A stretch of 64,000 nt of DNA from Bacillota bacterium (GCA_023455425.1 JAEYCM010000001.1:80945-144944), one strand, 5' to 3'; numbered from the stretch's first letter, positions 41,216 through 51,289 are shown. The notes: generated by a model not told the origin, from the letters alone. Made by a program: numbers and translations.

Positions 41216-43566
41216 ACAGTCTCCCCCTTTTTCTTGGTGAACAGATAGAGATTGGAACCAAAATCGCCCAACAGGCGGATATGCTTGTTGTAATGGCTGC
41301 CGATGAACTGGTTGTTGAGCAGTATCCCCGCCGTAAGCGCGTCCCCATAGCCTTCATAGCGCTCCACGCAGTCGGGCAGCATATAGTTGGCGTCCGCCGT
41401 CCGCACCAAAATGCCCTCCGGATGGACCCGAAACGGCAGGATATGGTGGATCAGCGCGCCAAAGCCTTTTACCCGCAGGCCCTGCGGCCGCGTTTGCACC
41501 GTATAGCGCGCGTTTTTCTCCAAGCCCGCAACGGGCAGGCGGTCATACCCCTCGGCGGCATGCGCCTCTGTCTGGAAGAATCCGACCAGCGCTTCTTCTC
41601 CGTCTTCTCGCAGGCTTTCCCATACGGTTTTGTTCCGTTTCCCCGCCTCCAGCCGGTAAAAGCGCCCGTACTGAAAGGTGCGCCTGTGCCGCTTGTAAAA
41701 ATCGATCTGGGCTTTGATCTCCCGTTTTTCCGCGGGGGGCAGGTATTTTAAATCCAGCTCATAGCCCAGGCAGCCAAAGCAGGACGCGTGGAAGCGCGTA
41801 GGGAGCGGCGTAAGCCTGAGCGTCTGCTGGTGCGGCGCGCTTGAAACGTGCGCGCCCATCGCGGAAGGCGGATACAGGTAGGAAAGCCCGCCCTGAATCT
41901 TAAGCCGTTCGACCGGGTCGGTATCATCCGAGGCCCAGATCTGCGGCGCAAAGCAGAGCATGCCAAGATCAAACCGGTTGCCGCCCGAGGAACACATTTC
42001 CAATAGAATCTCCGGCTGATTATCGAATATCCGGCGCAACACCTCGTAAAGCCCCAGCATGTACCGGTGATAAAATTCGCCCTGATGCGCAACATGCGGG
42101 GAATAGCAATCCGTCATATGGCGGTTCATGTCCCACTTCACATAGGAGATTTGGCCTTCCTCCAATATGCCGCGGACGTTTGAGACGATATAGTCCCGCA
42201 CCTCCGGGTTGCAAAGATCCAGATGCAGCTGGTTCCTGCCCCGCGCAGGCTCCCGCCCCGGCACTTTCACGGCCCAATCCGGATGCGCGCGAAAGCAATC
42301 GCTGTCCTCATTGACGCATTCCGGCTCAAACCACAGCCCGAATTGTAGCCCCAGCCGCCTGATGCGCTTTGCAAACGCGCCGATACCCTGCGGCAGCTTT
42401 TTGCGGTTGACCGTGTAGTCCCCCAACCCCGCCGTATCGCTGTCCCGCTTCCCAAACCAACCGTCGTCGAGCACAAACAATTCCACGCCGAGCTGTTTCG
42501 CACGCCGCGCAAGACCCAGCAGCTTTGCCTGATTGAATTTGAAAAAATGCGCTTCCCAGTTGTTAAGGAGTACAGGGCGTTCCTTGTCCTTCCACGGCCC
42601 GCGCACGATGTGATTTTGTATAAACGCGTGGAACTTTTGGCTCATGCCGTTGAAGCCGCCGTCTGAAAACGTCAGCACCGCTTCTGGCGTATGGAACTGT
42701 TCCCCCTGTTTGAGCGTCCACAAAAAGCAATGGGGGCTGATGCCCGTCATCACGCGGACGGTATCCCCCGCGCTTAATTCCACCGCCGAATAATGGTTGC
42801 CGCTGTACACAAGGTTAACGCCGTACACGCTCCCCCAGTGTTCGTTCGCGCCCTCTTCATAGAGCAGGAAGCCGGGGTTATGTCGGTTGCTCGAAGCGCC
42901 TGTGGTGCTCTCATTTACGAACATGCCATACTGCAGGGGCCTGTTGTGGCGGTGCGCTTCTTTGATCCACCCGCCATCAAACGTCGCCATCGTATAATTC
43001 CGGTTGGGGAGGTCCAGGATCATGCTCATCAGGCGGCGTATGGTGAGCGGGTTCTCGTTGTTGTTTTTTAGCGTCACGCGGCGGGTAATGACGTCGGTTC
43101 CCGGGAACACGGTGTAATAAAGGTCCAGCGTCGCTTCCGCGTGCGCGTCCTCCATGGTAATGCGCAGGGTTTCGCATTCCGCTTCCCCACCGTACGCGCC
43201 GGGCAGCCCTTCGGGTGCCAAAGTACCCGCAACGATCGCGTAACCCTTATAGGTAAAATCCGCGACAAACGTGCCGTCCGGCATCATGAGCTCCGCAGGA
43301 GAATGCCTAAAATCCCCTTTGCCGATACCGCTCCACTCAAGCAGCAACGTGTCAAGAGAATAGGTCGGGTCGGCTTGGTCATAGAGAACCGTGCTGCCGG
43401 TATAGGCCGTGCGTTTTAAAAGTAAGGGCTCAATTTCCCCGTGCTGCAGCCGTTCCCCGTAATGGATGTGCTCGATATGCCCGAAGGCCGTCACACGAAA
43501 CCAATAGCTGGTATTGGTTGTATTCAGGCGGAACACGCCGTTTTCTTCCGCAATGAAGGTGCTCAT
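41212..43566 (-). CDS. Alpha-galactosidase (GH36)
   Basis: A 784-residue protein. An N-terminal beta-supersandwich precedes the barrel (about 330-640). FVLDDGWFGKRDSD, FGLWFEPECVNEDSD, SYVKWDMNRHMTD (nucleophile Asp) and CSSGGNRFDLGML then WASDDTDPVERL (acid/base Asp) are the GH36 signatures. No signal peptide, so it acts inside on imported melibiose or raffinose-type sugars. Overlaps the GH13 gene by 4 nt upstream and the transporter by 4 nt downstream. Confidence 0.95.
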   Translation of the reverse strand: MSTFIAEENGVFRLNTTNTSYWFRVTAFGHIEHIHYGERLQHGEIEPLLLKRTAYTGSTVLYDQADPTYSLDTLLLEWSGIGKGDFRHSPAELMMPDGTFVADFTYKGYAIVAGTLAPEGLPGAYGGEAECETLRITMEDAHAEATLDLYYTVFPGTDVITRRVTLKNNNENPLTIRRLMSMILDLPNRNYTMATFDGGWIKEAHRHNRPLQYGMFVNESTTGASSNRHNPGFLLYEEGANEHWGSVYGVNLVYSGNHYSAVELSAGDTVRVMTGISPHCFLWTLKQGEQFHTPEAVLTFSDGGFNGMSQKFHAFIQNHIVRGPWKDKERPVLLNNWEAHFFKFNQAKLLGLARRAKQLGVELFVLDDGWFGKRDSDTAGLGDYTVNRKKLPQGIGAFAKRIRRLGLQFGLWFEPECVNEDSDCFRAHPDWAVKVPGREPARGRNQLHLDLCNPEVRDYIVSNVRGILEEGQISYVKWDMNRHMTDCYSPHVAHQGEFYHRYMLGLYEVLRRIFDNQPEILLEMCSSGGNRFDLGMLCFAPQIWASDDTDPVERLKIQGGLSYLYPPSAMGAHVSSAPHQQTLRLTPLPTRFHASCFGCLGYELDLKYLPPAEKREIKAQIDFYKRHRRTFQYGRFYRLEAGKRNKTVWESLREDGEEALVGFFQTEAHAAEGYDRLPVAGLEKNARYTVQTRPQGLRVKGFGALIHHILPFRVHPEGILVRTADANYMLPDCVERYEGYGDALTAGILLNNQFIGSHYNKHIRLLGDFGSNLYLFTKKKGETV

Positions 43567-45194
43567 AGCGTGACCCCATTATACAGAAGCGCCGCTTCAT
43601 ACGGTTTGAGGCTGCCGGAATATGCGTTCCCGCCGTAGTTGGAGAGAACCAATTTGCCGCGGTACTCTGCGGGTATCGTCTTTTCGGAGAAATTGAGCAA
43701 CACCGTATACGCCTTGCCGCCCGACTTGCGGCGGTAGGCAAACAGTTCTTTCGTGACGGCCAGCACGGAAAATTCCCCGTAAAGCAATACTTCGTCGCTT
43801 GCGCGCAGCGCAATGAGCTGTTTGCAGTAGCTGCGGATAGAGTCTTCTTCCGCCACCTGCCTTGCCATGTTGATTTCAGGATAATTGCCGTTGATCTTGA
43901 TCCAGGGCGTACCCGCGGTAAACCCGGCGTTTTTGCTATCGTCCCATTGGACCGGAGTGCGGGCGTTGTCGCGGCTTGCGCGCTGCATCATCTTCCAGCG
44001 GTAGCCGCGCGGCAAATGGAGCTTTGTTGCCAGCCGGTAGACGTTGTGGCTTTCCACATCCTTGATATCGTCCATGGAGGAAAAATCAAAGTTCGTCATG
44101 CCGATCTCCTGCCCCTGGTACAGGTAGGGCGTGCCGCGCAGGGTAAAAAGCATTGTCAGCAGCAGCTTTGCGCTTTCCTTCCAATACGTCTTGTCGTCGC
44201 CAAAGCGGGAAACGCTGCGGGGCTGGTCGTGGTTCTCCAGATAATTCGCGTTCCAGTCAAGCGCCGCCTGCCATGTCGCGATGGTCTTTGCGAATTTCTG
44301 CAATTGAAAGCGGGTCTTGAACCATTTGACCAGGAACTGGTCGGTTTCCATATGCTCGAACGTGAAGATCATATCGAGTTCTTTGCGGGCAGGGTCGCAT
44401 AAATCCCTGCCCATTTGCGGGGTCACGAACACCGTTTCCCCAACGGTAAAGCAATCGTATCCGTCCAGCACCTCGCGCCGGAACTCCTGAAGCAGCTTGT
44501 GGCAGCCGGGCTGGGAAATGTAATGTTCGCTGCCCGTTAAGATGAATTGCTTCTTGCCGTCTGAAAGAGAGGTTTTGTAGATGACGTTGATGACGTCGCA
44601 CCGGAAGCCGGAAACGCCCTTGTTGAGCCAGAAGCGCAGGATATCCTTGACCTCCTCCACCACGCGCGGGTTGTGGTAGTTGAGATCCGGCATGCCGCGC
44701 GCAAACAGATGAAGGTAATATTCGCCGCTCTGTTTGTCGTACTCCCAGCAATCCTCGGCAAAAAAGCTGGTCCAGTTGTTGGGAGGCTTCCCCGCCCCTT
44801 TTCCGGGCCGCCAAATATAATAGTCCCGGTAGGGGCTGTTTTTATCTCTGCTCTTCTGGAACCATTCGTGTTCTTTTGAGGTGTGGTTGACCACAAGATC
44901 CATGACGATGCGGATATCCCGCCTGTTCGCCTCCGCAATCAGGCGTTCCATATCCGCCATGGTGCCGAATTCCGGGTTGATGTTGCGGTAATCGCTGATG
45001 TCGTAGCCGTTGTCCTCATTGGGGGAACAGTAGACGGGGGAAAGCCACAGAACGCCCACGCCCAGGTCTTGGAGCACATCGAGCTTTTGGATGATGCCCG
45101 GGATATCGCCGATCCCGTCCCCGTTGCTGTCGTAAAAGCTGCGCGGGTAAATCTGGTAGACCACCCGTTCCTTCCACCACTTGGGCTGCGTCAT
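43563..45194 (-). CDS. Alpha-glucosidase (GH13, oligo-1,6-glucosidase type)
   Basis: A 543-residue protein from the ATG at 45194 (MTQPKWWKERVVYQIYPRS), with GGGGAGG upstream. Conserved regions: DLVVNHTS (I), GFRCDVINV (II, nucleophile Asp), VGETVFV (III, Glu) and ENHDQPR (IV, Asp). This is the cytosolic oligo-1,6-glucosidase/trehalose-6-phosphate hydrolase branch. Start lies 1 nt after the GH1 stop. It would release glucose from isomaltose-type or sucrose-type sugars after import. Confidence 0.95.
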   Translation of the reverse strand: MTQPKWWKERVVYQIYPRSFYDSNGDGIGDIPGIIQKLDVLQDLGVGVLWLSPVYCSPNEDNGYDISDYRNINPEFGTMADMERLIAEANRRDIRIVMDLVVNHTSKEHEWFQKSRDKNSPYRDYYIWRPGKGAGKPPNNWTSFFAEDCWEYDKQSGEYYLHLFARGMPDLNYHNPRVVEEVKDILRFWLNKGVSGFRCDVINVIYKTSLSDGKKQFILTGSEHYISQPGCHKLLQEFRREVLDGYDCFTVGETVFVTPQMGRDLCDPARKELDMIFTFEHMETDQFLVKWFKTRFQLQKFAKTIATWQAALDWNANYLENHDQPRSVSRFGDDKTYWKESAKLLLTMLFTLRGTPYLYQGQEIGMTNFDFSSMDDIKDVESHNVYRLATKLHLPRGYRWKMMQRASRDNARTPVQWDDSKNAGFTAGTPWIKINGNYPEINMARQVAEEDSIRSYCKQLIALRASDEVLLYGEFSVLAVTKELFAYRRKSGGKAYTVLLNFSEKTIPAEYRGKLVLSNYGGNAYSGSLKPYEAALLYNGVTL

Positions 45195-45195
45195 A

Positions 45196-46491
45196 TTATC
45201 CCTCCCCGTTGGCGCGGTAATTGACGTTACAGTACCTCTCATAAAGTTCTTCGCTCACCCCGCGTTCCGCGATGACGGCGGCAAAGAAACGCCCGCTCTC
45301 TTTGATGGTGCGGCGAAGTGTTGTGTAATCCGTATGCACAATGCCAAAGCGGGAGCTTTCGCCCTCCAGCCACTCGAAATTATCCGTAAAGCACCAGTGG
45401 TAGTACCGTTCCACCGGGAGGCCGCTCTCTATAAGCGCTTCCAGATGCTCCGCGATATAGCGGCTGCGGAATGCGTCCGTATTGTCGCAGGTACCGTTTT
45501 CGGTAATATAAACGGGCAATTTATGGAGCCCGTAAAGATGCTTGGCACATTCCACAATGCCATCGGGATAGATTTCCCACCCAAGGTCGTTGACGGGCGC
45601 GTTCTTCCTCGTCCCGTCGCCTATGCCTGCAACCGTGGAGCGGGTGTAATAATTGAGCCCGTGAAAATCGCAGTACAGCCCCGGCTTTACCCCCCGCGGC
45701 CTGCCGAGCGGGAACGCGCCCCGTCCTTCATAAAGCAGCCGCTCCAGCGCCGTTTGGAAAAACCACGCCGAAAGGGATGCGCCCATGCGGTGGATGAGGT
45801 TGTTTTCCTGCTGCGGCGCAAATACGCGCATGTGGTGCGCGAAGCCCACGCGGGTATAATCCTTGCCCATGTCTTTGCGGATTCGATGAATGATTTCGTA
45901 CGCGCCGATGTGGCATTCGGCCAGCGTACGCATGACCCGCATGGCCTTTGAAAACGAGCGCTGTCCCGGCGGCCACTCTCCATAAAAATAACCGAGCGTG
46001 GCGTACACGTTGGGCTCGTTGATGGTGACGTAATCCTCGATGAGGTCTCCCAAATACGTGACTACGCGCGTAACATACCGCAGGAATACTTTCTGCGCGT
46101 CTGCTGACAAAAACGCGCCTTTTTCTTCAAACCAAAGGGGATTGGTGAAATGATGGAGCGTCAGCAGCACCTTGACGCCATAGGAACGGAGCAGCTCGAT
46201 TTCCGCGCGGTAACGTGCAAGAACCGCCTCGTCAAACTGCCCTTCTTTTGGTTCGATCCTGCTCCACTCGACGCCCATGCGGTAGATTTGAATACCCAGT
46301 TCCTTCATCAATGCGGCGTCCTCTTCCCACTTTTCATAGTGGCCTGCCGCGCGCGAAGGATCGGACCCGTCCTTGATATGCCCCGCTTTGTACCATGCGT
46401 ACCAGCTGTTAGAAGTGTCCCCGCCCTCGATCTGTGTGGCGGCGGCCGCCACGCCAAGAAGCATCTGCTCCGGCAAACGGAAGTTTGTCAT
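45196..46491 (-). CDS. Beta-glucosidase (GH1)
   Basis: A 431-residue protein from the ATG at 46491 (MTNFRLPEQMLLGVAAAATQ). LGVAAAATQIEGG, HHFTNPLWFEEKG, TINEPNVYATLGY (acid/base Glu) and VYITENGTCD (nucleophile Glu) are canonical GH1. Slightly shorter than usual. No phosphorylated-sugar pocket can be judged. First gene of the operon GH1-GH13-GH36-GPH. Confidence 0.95.
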   Translation of the reverse strand: MTNFRLPEQMLLGVAAAATQIEGGDTSNSWYAWYKAGHIKDGSDPSRAAGHYEKWEEDAALMKELGIQIYRMGVEWSRIEPKEGQFDEAVLARYRAEIELLRSYGVKVLLTLHHFTNPLWFEEKGAFLSADAQKVFLRYVTRVVTYLGDLIEDYVTINEPNVYATLGYFYGEWPPGQRSFSKAMRVMRTLAECHIGAYEIIHRIRKDMGKDYTRVGFAHHMRVFAPQQENNLIHRMGASLSAWFFQTALERLLYEGRGAFPLGRPRGVKPGLYCDFHGLNYYTRSTVAGIGDGTRKNAPVNDLGWEIYPDGIVECAKHLYGLHKLPVYITENGTCDNTDAFRSRYIAEHLEALIESGLPVERYYHWCFTDNFEWLEGESSRFGIVHTDYTTLRRTIKESGRFFAAVIAERGVSEELYERYCNVNYRANGEG

Positions 46492-46733
46492 ATTCCGTCC
46501 TCCCCAATTGCGTTTTCTGTGATGGCTCAAAAAGAACAAGGGAACAGCTATAAATCAGATAAGGAAAGTATATCATACCCCCTCCATATTCCGCCAGTCT
46601 CGGCGCAAAGCCCGGTTTTATACGTATCCATTGACCATGGAATCCTTTGCGCGTAGAATGGTTTCAATGTAAAAAACACACAGCACATATCCGGCGGGTC
46701 TGATGCACACCGGCGCACGGAAGGAGTCTCTCG

Positions 46734-47927
46734 ATGGAGTCCAAACGAAATTTTCAATTGCTGTATGGCGCGGCAGCGCTGTTGTTTTTGGGTCTCATCT
46801 ACGGATGGTCCATATTCGTCAAACCCCTGGAGGAGATGTTTTCCTGGAACCGCGCGCAGACGTCTTTGGTGTTTACCTTCTCCATGAGCTTTTTCTGCGT
46901 GGGCGGGTTTGTCAGCGGACTATTGCTGCGCAAAAAATCCAGCCGCTTCGTATTGCTTCTTTCCGCCGTCTGCATGCTGCTGGGGTTCCTGCTTGCTTCC
47001 CGCGTCACGGGGCTTTGGGGCCTTTACCTCTCCTATGGCGTGCTGTGCGGGTTCGGGGTGGGGCTTGGTTACAACGCCATACTTTCCACCGTCGGGCGCT
47101 GGTTTGTGGATAAGCCGGGTTTTTGTTCGGGCATGCTGCTGTTGGGTTTCGGCCTTGGCGCGCTGCTGCTGGGTACGGGCGCTTCGCTGTTGATCGACGC
47201 GTTTGGCTGGCGCACGACATTCCTTGTGTTTGCCGTACTGTTTTCCCTTGCCCTGTTTCTGGCTGCAACGCTTGTACACGCGCCGTCTGCAGAGGAGCTT
47301 TCCTTATTGCCCAAATCCGCAATACATACGCCCGATGAAGCCGAGACCCCGCCAAACAACATGCTGCGCGCCCTGTCCTTTTGGGCGCTGTTTCTCTGGT
47401 GCATGCTTGGCAGCGCCATTGGCCTCTCTATGGTAGGGCAGGCAGCCCCCCTTGCGCTGGAGGCGGAGGCTGTCTCCCTGACCGCTGTCGCCGCAGGTCT
47501 GGTATCCGCCAGCAACGGGCTAAGCCGCCTTCTGTTCGGCGCGGCGTTTGACCGGTACGGCCGATTAAAGACGATGCTGTATAACTTTCTGCTGGTTGCG
47601 CTGTGCATCGGGCTTCTTTATGCCGCGCTGCGATATAAAAGCACCGTTCTTTTGGTAACCGGCCTTGTAACGCTGGGCGCGGGGTATGGCGGCATGCCCG
47701 CCATCGCCGCTTCCGCCACGCGGGAACTCTACGGCAGCCGCCACTTTGCCGTCAATTACAGCATTGTCACGCTGCACGCCATATTGGGCGCGCTCATCGG
47801 CCCCATGATCGCGGGGAATATCTATGCAGAAAACGGCAGCTATCTTCCCATGTTCCCTATACTCGCGCTGATGCTGCTGCCCACGCTCGCCTTTGTCCTG
47901 CTGCTTCACAAAGCGCAGGCCCAGTAG
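46734..47927 (+). CDS. OFA-type MFS transporter
   Basis: A 397-residue protein with 12 predicted helices: LLYGAAALLFLGLIYGWSIF, YGVLCGFGVGLGYNAILSTV, and the cytoplasmic LFGAAFDRYGRLKT motif. The first helix and YGWSIFVKPLEE are typical of the oxalate/formate-type and monocarboxylate branch. Substrate unknown. Divergent from the sugar operon. Confidence 0.9.
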   Translation: MESKRNFQLLYGAAALLFLGLIYGWSIFVKPLEEMFSWNRAQTSLVFTFSMSFFCVGGFVSGLLLRKKSSRFVLLLSAVCMLLGFLLASRVTGLWGLYLSYGVLCGFGVGLGYNAILSTVGRWFVDKPGFCSGMLLLGFGLGALLLGTGASLLIDAFGWRTTFLVFAVLFSLALFLAATLVHAPSAEELSLLPKSAIHTPDEAETPPNNMLRALSFWALFLWCMLGSAIGLSMVGQAAPLALEAEAVSLTAVAAGLVSASNGLSRLLFGAAFDRYGRLKTMLYNFLLVALCIGLLYAALRYKSTVLLVTGLVTLGAGYGGMPAIAASATRELYGSRHFAVNYSIVTLHAILGALIGPMIAGNIYAENGSYLPMFPILALMLLPTLAFVLLLHKAQAQ

Positions 47928-48004
47928 CCTGTCCTTTACGCATGTTCCCTTTCCCGCCGCATAGAATAGTGCATCAGGTTCATACGAAAAGGATGGTGCG
48001 CTAA

Positions 48005-49633
48005 ATGGCACAGGGAACGCTTGTTGTAGACGTCAGAACCACGGAGCGGCAGCGACCGGTCGAAAACGCGACGGTTACGGTCACCTCGGAAGAAACGGGC
48101 GCCGTCTATGAACTTACGACGGACGCAAGCGGACGTACCGGGCGTTTTGTCCTGCCCGCGCCCGACCTTGCGGCGAGCTTTGATCCCGCGACCGCGGCCC
48201 AGGCGTTTTCCCGCTATACGGTAGAAGCGACCGCGCCGGGTTTCGCGCCGGTCCACATCGTAGGCGTGCAGGTATTCCCCGGCATCGATTCCGTGCTGCC
48301 TGTAGAGCTTGTTGCAGCTTCAGAAGCCGCAACGCCTGTATTTGCACACGCGGTATTCGCGCAACCGCAGACGCAGGAGGGGACCGTCATAGAAATTCCG
48401 GTGCCGGGCGTGCTCCAGCCTGGACCCCGGAACCCAGTAGGCCCGCCCGACCTTGTGCCGCAGCAGCAGGAAGTCTCCTCTCCGCTTAGACCCTACCTTT
48501 CGCCGGATATCCCCGTATTTTCCCCGCTTTCGGACAGCGTGGCCGCGATGCAGCAGCAGACGCGCGTGCTGCCCAGCGTCTATATCCCCGAAGCCATCAC
48601 CGTGCATTTGGGCGCGCCCGGCTCCAATGCCCGTAATGTCACGGTATCCTTTACGGACTATATCAAGAACGTCGCAAGCAGCGAAATATTCCCCACCTGG
48701 CCGGAAAATTCCCTGCGGGCAAACATCCATGCGCAGGTCGGCTTTGCTTTAAACCGCGTGTTTACGGAATGGTACAGAAGCCGCGGCTACGATTTCCAAA
48801 TCACCAATACCACGTCATACGACCAGGCGTTTGTGGAGGGGCGCAACATCTACTCCAACATCAGCAGGCTGGTGGATGAGATATTCAACATCTATCCCCG
48901 CCGGGAAGGGCGGCTGGAGCCTTTGTTTTCGTCCTTCTGCAACGGCAGCACCACCACCTGCTCGGGGCTTTCCCAATGGGGCACGGTATCGCTCGCCGAG
49001 CGCGGCTATACGCCGCTTGAAATGCTGCAGTACTATTACGGGGACGATGTGGAACTTGTGGCCACAAACGATATCCGCGGTATCGAAACCTCCTACCCCG
49101 GCTATCTGCTAAGGCGCGGCATGCGCAACGATTATGTGCGCATCATGCAGCGGCAGCTCATCCGTATCCGGCAGGATTACCCCGCCATCCCCGCCATATC
49201 CAGCGCCACGGGATATTTCGGACCGGAAACCGAGGCCGCCGTCCTCGCCTTCCAGCGTATTTTTAACCTGACGCCGGACGGCATTGTCGGCCCCGCGACC
49301 TGGTATGCGATTTCCCGCATTTTTGTAGCCGTAACAGGTCTTGCCGAATTAGAGGGCGAAGGGCTTCCGCTGCCCGATACAGTCGTCCCCTACCCCGGCT
49401 ACCTGCTGCGGCAGGGCGCGCGCGGGGATGCCGTGCGCACGCTCCAGCGCTACCTCAACGATCTTTCCACGATCTACGGCGCGTTGCTGCCCCTAAATGC
49501 CGACGGCGCGTTCGGCCCGCAGACGCGCAACGCGGTCATCGCCTTTCAGCGGATGTTTGAACTCACGCCGGACGGCATCGTAGGTCCCGCGACGTGGAAT
49601 ATGCTCATGCGGGTGTGGAACAATTCGTTCTAG
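48005..49633 (+). CDS. SpoIID/LytB-like protein with two peptidoglycan-binding domains
   Basis: A 542-residue protein. N-terminal carboxypeptidase-regulatory-like domain (TLVVDVRTTERQRPVENATV, TTDASGRTGRF). The centre (about 200-360) includes CSGLSQWGTVSLAERGYTPLEML, the SQWG-type motif of SpoIID/LytB proteins, with QYYYGDDVEL. Two PG_binding_1 repeats follow: GYFGPETEAAVLAFQRIFNL and DGAFGPQTRNAVIAFQRMF, each with DGIVGPATW. No signal peptide, so it could be a spore or forespore protein. Terminator after. Confidence 0.88.
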   Translation: MAQGTLVVDVRTTERQRPVENATVTVTSEETGAVYELTTDASGRTGRFVLPAPDLAASFDPATAAQAFSRYTVEATAPGFAPVHIVGVQVFPGIDSVLPVELVAASEAATPVFAHAVFAQPQTQEGTVIEIPVPGVLQPGPRNPVGPPDLVPQQQEVSSPLRPYLSPDIPVFSPLSDSVAAMQQQTRVLPSVYIPEAITVHLGAPGSNARNVTVSFTDYIKNVASSEIFPTWPENSLRANIHAQVGFALNRVFTEWYRSRGYDFQITNTTSYDQAFVEGRNIYSNISRLVDEIFNIYPRREGRLEPLFSSFCNGSTTTCSGLSQWGTVSLAERGYTPLEMLQYYYGDDVELVATNDIRGIETSYPGYLLRRGMRNDYVRIMQRQLIRIRQDYPAIPAISSATGYFGPETEAAVLAFQRIFNLTPDGIVGPATWYAISRIFVAVTGLAELEGEGLPLPDTVVPYPGYLLRQGARGDAVRTLQRYLNDLSTIYGALLPLNADGAFGPQTRNAVIAFQRMFELTPDGIVGPATWNMLMRVWNNSF

Positions 49634-49703
49634 GCGTTCCCGGAAAATATGTTTGCGAACAGAGTGGAGCACAACGACACCTGCTCCTATAACCTCAACA
49701 GTA

Positions 49704-49744
49704 AAAAACCCGTCTGTTCCCGAAAAGGAAAAGACGGGTTTTTG
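49704..49744. terminator. Terminator between convergent genes
   Basis: AAAAACCCGTCT / AGACGGGTTTTT stem with a 16-nt loop and T-run in both directions. Confidence 0.88.
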
Positions 49745-49769
49745 TATCTCATTTGTAGCGCCCCGCGCG

Positions 49770-50291
49770 TCAGCGATACGGGCCGTCATAAAGCATTGCG
49801 GGCGTATTGCCAACAGGTATTGGGCTGCGATAAATGGGCGTCATGGGCATATCCCGCGCGCCGTTTGTCTCCTGGGGTGCCGGCAGCGCCTGCATACGGC
49901 AGTTTTGGTTGGCTTTTAATTGCCCAAGATAATTGCACTTCTCTTCCTGCGTCATGGCGCCCGGCCGCTCGCCCGCGGGGAATACCGTGAGGAACTTGAG
50001 CGCGTGCAGGTCGCACGCTACGCGCGCGTTCGTGCTCTCGTCAAAGAGCAGGAAGAAGTTCTGCGCCACCTGCAGCAGGATTCCCTCCCGGATATAGAAG
50101 GTGTTGAGCGCGATCAGCAGCTCGCAGATCACGTAGCGGCCAATCATGTTGAGAAGCATTTCCTGGGTGGTAGTATCAATGTTCATGCCGCCATAGCCGG
50201 GACGTTCAAGTCCCGGCGAACACGCCTGCAATTCCACGGGCCGCATCCCTTCCTGTGCATCGCCATTTGCGCAGTGAAACTCACGCTCCAT
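49770..50291 (-). CDS. Hypothetical protein, spore coat-like context
   Basis: A 173-residue protein, MEREFHCANGDAQEGMRPVE, GAGGTG upstream. A helical centre (TTQEMLLNMIGRYVICELLI, ALNTFYIREGILLQVAQNFF) is followed by a segment rich in Pro/Asn (MPMTPIYRSPIPVGNT). I recognise no domain. It lies between two cell-wall/spore proteins and could be a coat or cortex accessory, which is inference. Confidence 0.7.
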   Translation of the reverse strand: MEREFHCANGDAQEGMRPVELQACSPGLERPGYGGMNIDTTTQEMLLNMIGRYVICELLIALNTFYIREGILLQVAQNFFLLFDESTNARVACDLHALKFLTVFPAGERPGAMTQEEKCNYLGQLKANQNCRMQALPAPQETNGARDMPMTPIYRSPIPVGNTPAMLYDGPYR

Positions 50292-50323
50292 GGGAAGACA
50301 CCTCCCTAAGCTTACTTTTGCCG

Positions 50324-51058
50324 CTACCGCACAAAGGCTCTGTTCACAAAGCCGGAGTTATCTCCGTACTCAACGGAGTACCAGTCCCCAAGCTGCCCAA
50401 GTATGGTGACCTGCGCGCCGTTGGGTATGCTTCCGATGACGGGCGCATCCATGTTGGGCCCGCTGCGGAGGTTGAGCGTCCCGCTGGAAAGCGCTACGGT
50501 GCCCGTACGCGGCGTGATCGGCCACACAAAGGGCGTGTTAAAATACTCCGTAAGCGCCAGCGCAATGGTACGGGCGATCTGGTCGGTGTTGTTTACAATC
50601 CATTCCGCGTCCTCTTCATTGTCATGGTACGCAAGCTCGATAAACGCCGAAGGCGCTCTGGTCTGCACCACCTCGCCGATGCTTGTGGTGGGAATGGCCC
50701 GCACAAGATCGGGATCGGGATAAATATCCCGGATGTTTTCCGCGATGATGTTTGCAGCAGTCTGCCCGCGCTGGCTGTTGGGCGCGTAGTAGATGTCCGA
50801 CCCGCGTACGGTTCCATAGCGTCCCTCCGGCGCGGCATTGGAATGCAGCGCAAGGTGCAGGTCGTAATCCCCGGCGTTGGACGCGCGGATAGAGGTCCTT
50901 GCCGTCATTTCCGGCGTATTGCGCGTAAAACGGATCCCGCTTGCACGCAGATACGGCTCCAGCGCATCCGCGAGTAAATTCATATGATATTCCTCGCTGC
51001 CGCCTGTGACATATTCGTTTGATTCTTGTGTGGAGGGACTCAGATAGATATTCGGCAA
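50324..51058 (-). CDS. N-acetylmuramoyl-L-alanine amidase with SH3 domain
   Basis: A 244-residue protein. The TTG at 51058 (MPNIYLSPSTQESN) has GGGAGGTGA 6 nt upstream. Amidase_3 core: YLSPSTQE, EEYHMNLLADALEPYL, LHLALHSNAAPEG (zinc His), VELAYHDNEEDAEWI (catalytic Glu). The usual first zinc His (DPGHGG) is replaced by YLSPSTQ; the His in EEYHMN may substitute. A bacterial SH3 (about 185-244, GTLNLRSGPNMDAPVIGS) binds wall. No signal peptide. Related to SPSTQ/SPSNQ-type amidases of Clostridia. Confidence 0.88.
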   Translation of the reverse strand: MPNIYLSPSTQESNEYVTGGSEEYHMNLLADALEPYLRASGIRFTRNTPEMTARTSIRASNAGDYDLHLALHSNAAPEGRYGTVRGSDIYYAPNSQRGQTAANIIAENIRDIYPDPDLVRAIPTTSIGEVVQTRAPSAFIELAYHDNEEDAEWIVNNTDQIARTIALALTEYFNTPFVWPITPRTGTVALSSGTLNLRSGPNMDAPVIGSIPNGAQVTILGQLGDWYSVEYGDNSGFVNRAFVR

Positions 51059-51289
51059 AACGCTCACCTCCCATTGGAATTGGGGCGGCCGGCAAACAAC
51101 CGCACCGCCTCTTTCACTATATGCACAATCCGCGCATCTTGCGCGGCAAAAGTTTATCGAAAAAGCGGCATGTTGCCACTTTTCGCGCTTTTCGCGCAAG
51201 GGCGGCGGGACGGCCCGCCCAGCCATACGCCTGTTTTTTAAGCATACTTCTTTCTTGTTTGGGGAAAGTAGACGTATAGGAGGTATGCT

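Noticed and set aside
40095..41357. 420-codon minus-strand frame over the GPH transporter
   Set aside because: Shifted frame of the same strand as the transporter; composition is Arg/His-rich noise, and the transporter frame has the family motifs.
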